A stretch of DNA of 64,000 nt from Ulva prolifera (Eukaryota > Chlorophyta > Ulvophyceae > Ulvales > Ulvaceae): positions 4,246,430 through 4,310,429 of the forward strand of contig CM041204.1 of NCBI GenBank assembly GCA_023078555.1, written 5' to 3'. Position numbers and translations under genes: made by a program. Positions 55,643 through 64,000 of the stretch are shown here, piece by piece. The notes under the pieces were generated by a model. It was not told where the DNA came from. It saw nothing but the letters and a program-made list of their open reading frames with translations, and ran no database searches. Each line of letters begins with the position of its first letter. Position 1 is the stretch's first letter.

Positions 55643-57328
55643 ATGGAAGAACACCAAGCCGATCAGCTTTGGCGCGAACTCACCGACACAGACCGAGCAG
55701 CTAAGCGGGGATTTGTACGCTTCCTCGCATGATCAGAGCCCTCAGCAGTCAATACAGCGTACTTTGCTAGTGCAATGAGTGAGGCATGCCAAGCTGCGTG
55801 CAGGGGATCGGATTTGGGCATGCACCGGATGCAGCCGATCAGCTGGAGTCTGATGTCCCCCCGTCCGGCCTGGCATCCCATTTCCGCAAAGCAACAGATG
55901 TAGCATCCAAGGATATGGCGCAGGAGAAGGTCTCTGCCCGGGATCGCATCCGTGCCCGCATCAAAGATGCTATGAATGAAAAGACAGCCACTCAGCACAA
56001 GGAAGGTGAGTACATCACCTCGTGATGACGTCAGGTCTATGTCTCTGGGCACATGAGTCTAGAATTTGTGAGAGCCCGTAGCTAGTCAATCTGCTTCGTC
56101 TGGTGGGAACATGGTTGCTGTATCTCCGCCGGATGGTCAGAGGTGACCGCAAACAAGCTGTGATCATTGAGCTGCAGACTCACAATGGGAGGACTTCATC
56201 ACGCGAAAGAAACGCGAGCTAGTGGGGATGTCATCAATCGTCGATGACCGTGGGCGCATGCTCGGATGCACGTACGACTACACAGACAAAGACAACGATG
56301 ACCTGGAGCAAGCCATATCCAAAGCAACAGCGGTACAAGCGGCCACGGAAGCAGCTGCAGAAGACGACCATGCCGCTGCAATTTTTGGCGGCAGCAAAGA
56401 CGACGACAGTGCCCGTGGCACTGGTGCGCCACTTAGGTCACGCTCCCACCGGCAAGCCCGGAGTCCGGATCGGTCTCGTGAGCGACATGCCAGGGACAGG
56501 CATCATGTGAGCGAGCGATATCATGACCGCGATCACGTTTCGCGTCGCCATGATGGTGCGGAGCCTGACAGATACAGGCAGCATCGTGACCACAGACCTG
56601 ACCGCCATGGGCCCCGGGGCGATAGGGACGGCAACAGGGAGCGTCGGCACAGCGACAGGGCGCTGGCGCGGGACGAGCGCCGGGACCGAGGCGCAGAGCA
56701 ACTTTCACGGGGTGACCGTGGCTGCAGAGACCGGTCGCCAGCAAGAGGCAGCAAGGGTGACCGCGGCGCTGAGACGCGGAGGCACCGCGGTCGGGATGAA
56801 GGGCGGAGTGCGGGTGAGCAACGCCGGGAGGGGGACAGCAGGGGCAGGGAGGGTGAGCAGAGGGGCGGGGAGGCGGATGGTGGGGCACGCAGGCATGCTG
56901 GCCACCGCGACCGTCGCAGCCCAGGCAGCGACGGGGCTCAGGCTGCTGCAGCACCAGGCGGCCGTGCTCATGGCACGGTGCGTCCTGCCGGGGGCCATGC
57001 ACGGGGGATGCGCGGAGTGGCCCGCCCGCGGGGCAGGGACTCTGAAACTGACGCGCCGGAGTTCCGTAAAACTCCGGCCGATGGGATTGGCGCAAGTGGC
57101 CACAGGGAGACCCAGGCTGGTATAGCTCGGACTGAGGAGGGGCAGGGGGTGGGCATAGCGTCGCTTGGCGCGATTGTTCCGGAGGGTGCGGTGGTGGTCG
57201 AGGAGAGCGAGATGGTGCGGGCGGCTCCCATGGTTGCGGAGCATCATGCGTTGGATGCAGCCGCTGTGCTCAAGGCTCGGGGTTCCTGGCGTGACAAGCT
57301 GAGGCAAAGGATGGAGGGCATACCGTGA
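55643..57328 (+). CDS. RD/RE-rich (RS-like) nuclear protein
   Basis: Exons 55643-55714, 55843-56005 and 56178-57328 join in phase to give 461 aa. Residues 1-80 are helical and charged (ARDRIRARIKDAMNEK), followed by QWEDFITRKKRELVG and the motif SSIVDDRGRMLGCTYDYTD. The middle ~200 residues are dominated by Arg-Asp, Arg-Glu and Arg-Ser/His dipeptides (SRSHRQARSPDRSRERHARD), as in splicing-related RS proteins. The C-terminus is ordered again (AAVLKARGSWRDKLRQRME). The alternating-charge domain suggests nuclear-speckle or pre-mRNA-processing association, but I do not recognise the specific family. TGTAA lies about 250 bp past the stop. The repetitive middle also keeps other frames open on both strands; those are not counted. 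Confidence 0.75.
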
Positions 57329-58031
57329 CCATACCTGCATCGGGCTACGCTGGTGGCCCTAAGCTGGTGGTTCAGATGCACCGCAGAGCGCCGGTGAGTG
57401 CGGGAGGGTGACGCTGGCATTGTGCGCGTTGGCTGAGCGCACGCGTGTCGATCGGAAGTGCTGTGGCATTACGCCACCAGGGTCACTGCATGCATGGAGC
57501 TCGCATGTTCAAGCACCCAACAGTGGTTGTGACCACTGCTTAGCGGTCAGAAGTGCACGCCTGCCTTCTCTGCTGTTGTAAGACGCTCGTATAGCTCATA
57601 TCCGCTTACAGCTGCGGGCGGTGGGCGTGTGAGTGCACGCTGCCCTTCTGTGCGGCGACTAGTACGGCTAGTACGACTAGTACTTGCTGTGCGGCAGGGC
57701 TGACTCAGTCCCGGCATCAGGCAAGGCCTAGTCGTGGACGTGCGGTATTCGAGACAGCATTTCATGTTGCAGCGGTTTATCGGAACGTGACGCGCACACG
57801 TGTCTTCGATGTTGGCCTTCCATGCCAGGCATCGAAGGGTGCGGACACCGGTACGGTCGTTGGTCGCACCGACGCCACTGCAGTGCGTGCTGCCCGGTTG
57901 AGTGCGCATCATACGCGCTGCTGTCGGAGCTCCGTCAGTCGATACATAGTGCAAGTCAGAATATAGTATACTTTCATGCTGAAACGACTGTGCGCTTTTT
58001 GGTAGCATGAGCACCGAGCAATACTGTAGTC
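57329..58031. other. Intergenic region between RD-rich protein and IBR3
   Basis: No supported gene. It contains TGTAA at 57577-57581 (candidate poly(A) signal) and a cluster of short ACTAGTAC-type repeats near 57658-57683. The IBR3 promoter should lie in the right half, which is more AT-rich. Confidence 0.45.
57577..57581 (+). terminator. Putative poly(A) signal TGTAA for the RD-rich protein gene
   Basis: TGTAA is found 249 bp after the stop codon. Confidence 0.35.
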
Positions 58032-61000
58032 ATGAGCACCACTCCACGCGCAGTGCTGCGCGAAGTGCGCCAAGAGATGAAGATTGACGAAGTACGGGAC
58101 AAGTTAGTGTTGCGTTTCTGGTGTTGGTTGCAAGCTGTTTGTCTGTTCTCCGCCGAGCGATCGTTCGCATGAATCGTGGGCTGGAAGCCTGGGATACGCC
58201 CGAGCACGGCGCCAATTTACAAACTGTCGAATCTCATTGCACAAGGCAACAGTGACGCAGGCTAACGCAGGCATACTTTCAGGTAGCGCTTCTTCGATAT
58301 CTCAAGGCGAAGAGCCTGGTGGACGTCCGCGCGCCTGCTCTGGAAATCTTGCAGTTCGGACATGGCCAGTCCAATCCCACATACCTCATCAAGGTGCTCG
58401 ACAGAACCCAGCCTCGCTCAACACGGTGTTGTCCCTTGAGACCTGTACATGTATTCGGTCATACTGTGGTCGCTGCGTTGTCTCTGTGCATCAGGAACGT
58501 GCTCCCGGCATGCACGGCTGTGCACATAATCTCTGGTGTACAGTACTGAGCTGCCAATTCGATGTCGTTCGAAGATAGTTCGGTATAGCTAAACCTATAC
58601 GGAGTTCAGTTGTAGCCATCCGAGGCGTCTGATCATCTTCATGGGCATTGTTGAGTGCTGCACCCGAGTGTGTCGGTGCCATGGCCCTGCTGCTCCCCAA
58701 ATCGCTGCATTCGTTGCTCTTGTAAGCGTAAATTTGTCGCTACGGATTGAATCGCAGCCTCTCTTCGTGCATGGCCATAGGCAGCCAGCGCAGCAGACAG
58801 AGGACAAGTGCACCTCACTGCAGACTAGGTACCAGAAAAGTCAGCCACCGGTTGGGCTTTATCCACAGCAAACGACGTTTCATGTCACCTGTCAAGTCTG
58901 CCAGTTCATTCGATTCCGTCCATGAATTGTCTTGTACTGGGCGCCCTATCGCCGTTTCATCTTCTCCCTGAGCAGGCTGGGTGGAGCTCACAAAGCACCA
59001 AGAGCACGGCCTCCTTAGTAGGCAACGAATTCCAACTAGTGCCTGTGCACACCAGACTCAGTGCAAGTACATGATACATCGGGGCAGACATGCCCTGTCA
59101 TGCACTCCTGCTGCAAGTCACAGCCTGGAGCCCAAGCACCACCTGAGGCCACCAGCCCACATCACAAACACCTCACCCATCACCACGCAGGTGGGAACGA
59201 AGGAGATCGTCCTGCGCAAGCAGCCCCCAGGGAAGCTGCTGCCGTCGGCGCATGCCGTGGGCCGGGAGCACCGCGTCATGCATGCCCTCGCAGGCACACC
59301 GGTCGCCGTGCCCCCGGTGCTCTCGCACTGCCGGGACTCCTCCGTCATCGGCACGGAGTTCTACCTGATGGACTTCGTCGACGGCAAGCTCTACGTGGAC
59401 CCCTCGCTGCCGCAGGTCACCTCTGGAGGCCGGGAGATGATTTACCGCGCGATGTCCAGTGCGCCCCCCCCTGCTCCACGCCTTCATCCTCAGCTCCGTG
59501 GCGTACCAGGCATCGACCGCAAGGAGTGCATGCGCTTCATGTCAGCCGACGGCACCCCCCGCCCAGGAGCTCTCGCTGAGCCCCTGCGTTGCCGCAGAGA
59601 CCCTCGCACAGATCCACTCCCTCGACCCAGCCGCCCTCGGCCTCTCCGGCTTCGGCAAGCCGCAGAGCTTCTGCACCCGGCAGGTTGCGACCTGGGCGAA
59701 GCAGTACCTCCACTCGACCGCCCCCGGGGCCGGCAACGAGCGGCTGCAGGAGATGGCGCAGCTGGGCGCGTGGCTGGCGGCGCACGCGCCGGGCGCTGAT
59801 GCGGCCGCGGGGCCCGCATGCATCGTGCACGGCGACTTCCGCCTGGACAACCTGATCATGCACCCGCAGCGGCTGGAGGTGTCGGCGGTGCTGGACTGGG
59901 AGCTCGCGACGCTGGGCAACCCGCTCACAGACCTCGCGTATAACTGCATGGTACGTGCCACTGCGTGAGCGCAGCTGGTGTTGCCTGGGCTGCGGTCAGG
60001 ATAGTCCTATGGAGGCCTGTAGCATTTTTGGCTGGTTGAATGCCAAAAACTGTCCGGCGCAGTGCTATCCAAGAGAGTGCCCCTCCCCCCCTCCTTGAGA
60101 CATTGGGTCGTTGTATCGAGTGTCAAGAGCATCCAACAGCATGCATGAGGTGGAACACCCTCAGTGGGCGCTCTTCCGTTGGTGTCGGCGGTGCGACCGC
60201 TGTGATTCCTTCTTTCGCCCCGCTCCCCACCAATGAGACGTCCAGGGGTTGGTCCGTGCACCGAAGCGCGCGGCTGATGACATGCGTGCTCCTCAACAGA
60301 TTCTGACTGGCATCATGCTCCATGACCACCATCAGCTCCCTGGCACAGTCACCCTGAAGGCTCTCACAAACACTCAACAGCCTCACAGCAGCCCCCCCTA
60401 GATTATGGTGACCACAGGCGGTGCTGCGCGCAGGTGTACCATCTGCCGGAGGAGGTGACCACCATCGGCCGCCTGCGCAGCCCCCTGCAGCCCGGCATCC
60501 CCTCCGAGATGACCTACGTGGCGTGGTACTGCGCCGCGCGGGGCGTGCTTGTGCCTCGGCCCGCCGACTGGGCCTTTTTCGTCGCGCTCGCGATGTTCCG
60601 CGCCGCCGCGATTCTCGCCGGCGTGTACACGCGCGCACTCGCCGGCAACGCGTCGAGCAGCGCAGCGCGCAGCGCGGGCGCGCCGGCGGTCATCCGCGTG
60701 ATGGCCGCCACCGCGCTGCGGCTCGCGCGCTCCGCGCCCGGCACGCCGTTCGCGGCCGCGGGCGGAGGCCGCAGCGCCGCGGCCGCCGTGAGTGCTGCGG
60801 CGCAGCCCGGTGCGGTGGCGCCGAGTCAACGAGTGGAGGCGCTTGCAGCCGCAGGTGAGGCGCCGCTGCTGTCTCACGCGCAGTGTGACAATCACATAGT
60901 CCGGCTACACCAGCTGTATTGGCGCGTACGCCCTGTCCGGAGTCGTACTTGTAGCATGCAATCTGGCCTCTTGTCTCGGTGGCGTGAGACCGAGCTGTGT

Positions 61001-63528
61001 GCACCACACTCTGATTGGTATTGCAGGCTACATGAAGCGCCCTAGCTGTCGTGCGTGAAACTGTATTCCAGCTTGCTCCGGTGCACAGTGCATGGCAGCC
61101 ATGCATGCCCCACGTCTTGCAGGCCGGGGGCAGATGCCCCCAGTGCCACCCGGGCTCGGCCCGTCCGACGCCTGCAAGCCGATCCTCGAGCGACTACGCG
61201 CCTTTATGGGCCGCCAGATCTCCGACGCATCGCAGGCCTTCCACGCGCACACGCACTCCCCGGCGCGTTGGGACCCCTTCCCACGCATGGCGGCGCTCCG
61301 CTCCGCCGCCCAGGCCGAGGGGCTGTGGAACCTGTGGATCTCGGCGGAGCTGCGGGATCACGTCGCGGAGGTGGTGGCCGCGGCAGAGGCCACGCCGCAG
61401 CACACCGCGCTGCTGCAGGGGCCGGGGCTGTCGAACCTGGACTACGCGTATCTTGCGCGGGAGATGGGCCGCGTGCCGTGGGCGTCGGAGGCGTTCAACT
61501 GCAGCGCCCCTGACACGGGAAACATGGAGGTGTTGGCGCGCTACGGCTCGCGCGCGCAGCAGCGGCGGTGGCTGCTGCCGCTGCTTGCGGGGGAGATCCG
61601 GTCGTGCTTCGCGATGACGGAGCCGGACGTCGCGTCGTCGGACGCGACAAACATCCAAGGTATGACGCGGCATCCCACGGGCTACTCACCACCAAAAGAC
61701 ACATACACGAACCGGGACACTGATCGGCGCTCATGCATTGTGTTGACTACACACCGACACCGAGACGTTTCTTGTTTGGGAGCTGATGTGGGTGAGGTGA
61801 AGCGCAGGATCAGGCCCAGCCGCCCAGCATTCCCCACCCCTGCTTCTGCCGGCATTTGTACCATAGCGCACCACAGCACAGCTGCCGGCAGGTTCCCTGG
61901 GCCGCAGGCGGTCGGCCGCCGACGTGTCCCTGGGGTGTGCAGGGTCGATCAAGCGGTCGGGAACAGACTACATCATCCAAGGCCGGAAGTGGTGGATCTC
62001 CGGCGCCTGCGACAGCCGCTGCAAGGTCGCCATCTTCATGGGCAAGACCGACCCCGCGGCCCCAAAGCACCGGCAGCAGAGCATGGTCCTCGTGCCGATG
62101 AACGCGCCCGGCGTCGAGATCACGCGGCCGATGACCGTGTTTGGCGAGGACGACGCGCCGCACGGCCACGCAGAGATGGAGTTCAACAACGTCCGGTGCG
62201 TGCTGCCCGGACGTCCGTGCTGTGCGCTGCGTGCTGTGGGGGCACCCGGCCCTCATGCACGTTGCTGTCGCAGTGGATCTGTCATCAGATCGTCGTCCGG
62301 CCGTCCGGGAACATGGCCGAGAGGCAGCCCAGATTGTTTGGACAGAGGGGCATGCTGCACACGTTTGCGTGAAAGCAGTGCTGGTTTGCCGCGCCACCGC
62401 CATCAACGCCCTGCTGGTGCGGTCGTTGCACATGTGGCCAATCCATGAGCACGTGCATGTAGAACGCAAATTGCGCCGCCAGGCGCGCTGCTCCTCCAGC
62501 ACGCTGCTGATGCATCATGATGCGCTTGTTGTACAATGCAACCGTCCACAACTGTCACGTGGACCTCCGTACGACCGGGACTGCATTTTCCAGTCCTGTT
62601 GCGCCCCCTTTTGCCTGCCAGCCGGATCCAGCAGGGCCACACCGCCGTGCCGCTACAGGGTGCCCGTCGGCGACGTCATTCTTGGCGAGGGCCGCGGCTT
62701 CGAGATCGCGCAGGGGCGCCTCGGGCCGGGCCGCCTGCACCACTGCATGCGTGCGTGCGGCATCGGCCACACCGCTCTGCAGCTGGCCGCAGCGCGCGTG
62801 CAGGGGCGGCAGACCTTCGGCCAGCCGCTGCACAGCAGCCCGCTCGTGCAGGCGCAGCTCGCACACGCATGGCTCCGCCTCCACAGCGCCTGGTGCGTTC
62901 CTGCGCATCTGATGCATGTGCCCCCCCCCCCATATGCTGCCATGATCAGGGTTTGCTCAGGAGGAGGGGGCGTTGCACTGTGTGCCGGCCGCTGACATAC
63001 GCCGGGTATGCCTAGTTGTGCGAATCAGCTTGACGGTGTCAGGTGCCCGGGTGCGCGCGCTGAGCGCAGCGCAGCCCCGCCTGTCATGCCCGGGCCGCCT
63101 GCTACATCGCTCCTGCCCCCGCAAACATCCACACCGCCGCCCACCCCAACCATGCAGCGTCCCCACAACAGTTTCTCGAACTCCTGCGCCAGCGGACTCT
63201 CACACCCCGCCTTGCCATGGCGGCTGACGGCTGTGCCCGCCTGCGCAGGCTGGCCGTGCTCCAGGCCGCGCACAGCTTGGATAGAGTGGGCAACAAGGCG
63301 GCGCGCCTCGAGGTGACGGCCGCAAAGGTGCTCACCCCCGCGGCCGTGCTGCACGTCCTCGACACCGCCATCCAGCTGCACGGCGCCGCGGGCGTCAGCC
63401 AGGACACGCCCCTGGCGGAGCTGTACGGCGCGATGCGCACCCTGCGGCTCGCGGACGGCCCGGACGAGGTGCATCTCATGGCGATCGGAGCACAGGTCAT
63501 CAAGCGGGAGGGCCGCAGCAAGCTGTGA
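58032..63528 (+). CDS. IBR3: Peroxisomal acyl-CoA dehydrogenase with APH kinase-like domain (IBR3/ACAD11-like)
   Basis: Fusion of an aminoglycoside-phosphotransferase-like kinase domain with an acyl-CoA dehydrogenase. Exons: 58032-58091, 58283-58393, 59191-59458, 59598-59950, 60434-60854, 61123-61659, 61943-62195, 62659-62892 and 63249-63528, giving 838 aa (Arabidopsis IBR3 about 824). Kinase part: [30 protein letters not shown], catalytic loop HGDFRLDN (224-231) and [19 protein letters not shown] Gly/Ala-rich linker follows from about 290 to 370. Dehydrogenase part: [59 protein letters not shown], and [18 protein letters not shown]. The protein ends in SKL, a type 1 peroxisomal targeting signal. 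By family knowledge it acts in peroxisomal beta-oxidation; in Arabidopsis IBR3 takes part in indole-3-butyrate response. The alga's own substrate is not inferable. Confidence 0.96.
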
Positions 63529-64000
63529 GCTGGCTGCTGTCATGTCGGATGTTGGAGAGGGCATGTGTGTGTCCTGGGCGAAGCTGACCTGCGGTGTGAG
63601 TGTGGGCTGTGCTGAGCCACACATGCGAGCATGTGGTTGGACGTGACGGTCCGCGTGTTCTTTGGGGCTACTGGGATCAGGGTGTATGAGTAATGTGACA
63701 GTGGGATGATATCGAAAAGATGTGCCGCCGACATCTGAGGCAATGGGGGTGGAGGGCCGGGGTCTCAGGACGGGGCGGTCTGTACATTGCCGGGTGACGA
63801 ATGCATGCTGGGACGGCGGGGGATGTGAAGGCTGCACCCGCTCGTGCTGGAGGGTTACATGTGCATAGATGCATTGTGGAGTGCATGCGCCCGGGAGACA
63901 CTGTTGGGGAACAAACAACACCTTCCAGGCGATGACAAGGACTGCAGGTTGAGTTGTAACAAGCAGGTGACACAGAATGAAAAAACACGAATCCTATGAA
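63529..64000. other. 3' flank of IBR3
   Basis: No gene is visible to the end of the window. TGTAA at 63955-63959, 427 bp past the stop, is the only candidate poly(A) signal. Confidence 0.45.
63955..63959 (+). terminator. Putative poly(A) signal TGTAA for IBR3
   Basis: TGTAA is followed by an A-rich stretch near the window end. The distance from the stop is long, so confidence is low. Confidence 0.25.

Noticed and set aside
56433..57340. Long minus-strand frames of about 210-220 codons
   Set aside because: Antisense to the RD/RE-rich coding repeat; periodic Arg codons leave all frames open.

Overview
The window looks like nuclear DNA of a green alga (Chlorophyta, most likely a trebouxiophyte-like lineage; the genus is not resolvable). 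Evidence: intron-dense protein genes with GC-rich exons; introns that mostly end in TGCAG and begin with GTGCG or GTACG; TGTAA motifs downstream of many stop codons, the poly(A) signal typical of chlorophytes; and a plant/algal gene set including a plastid sigma factor, a thylakoid-lumen FKBP, plastid ObgC, a SAC9-type phosphatase with a WW-like segment and an IBR3-type peroxisomal acyl-CoA dehydrogenase. No tRNA, rRNA, CRISPR array or clearly intact transposon was seen.

Layout. 0-5.6 kb: mostly unexplained, with a weak minus-strand coiled-coil candidate (0.5-1.9 kb) and a perfect 15-bp inverted repeat (3.15 kb). 5.7-8.3 kb (-): lumenal FKBP18-like protein. 8.75-11.2 kb (+): splicing factor PRP3. 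11.9-13.5 kb (-): mitochondrial lipoyl synthase. 14.0-16.9 kb (+): plastid ObgC GTPase. 18.2-20.3 kb (-): tafazzin. 21.3-24.3 kb (-): DOT1-like methyltransferase with a long disordered tail. 25.0-29.9 kb (-): SAC phosphoinositide phosphatase. 31.4-33.1 kb (-): plastid sigma-70 factor. 36.4-40.2 kb (-): methionine aminopeptidase 2. 41.6-43.5 kb (-): SWIM-zinc/poly-Gln protein. 45.0-48.1 kb (-): aldo-keto reductase with a degenerate catalytic tetrad. 50.2-54.9 kb (-): MCM7 helicase. 55.6-57.3 kb (+): RD/RE-rich protein. 58.0-63.5 kb (+): IBR3/ACAD11-like protein ending in SKL.

The genes form no pathway cluster; they are housekeeping genes of a photosynthetic eukaryote. Exon models were assembled by hand by matching splice phase to family alignments. 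Ten models (PRP3, lipoyl synthase, ObgC, tafazzin, the methyltransferase, MetAP2, aldo-keto reductase, MCM7, the RD/RE-rich protein and IBR3) close in frame from a start to a stop codon. The sigma factor and SWIM protein also close in frame but their starts are uncertain, and the FKBP and SAC genes have incomplete 5' ends. Three gene pairs are arranged head to head across 0.5-0.75 kb.

The most interesting points are: a full-length aldo-keto reductase lacking two of four catalytic residues; an MCM7 without zinc-ribbon cysteines; a SAC phosphatase with a synaptojanin-like clathrin/DPF/NPF tail; a sigma factor with altered -10 recognition residues; a SWIM protein with a periodic Gln/Trp tail; and at least three probable GC-AG introns.
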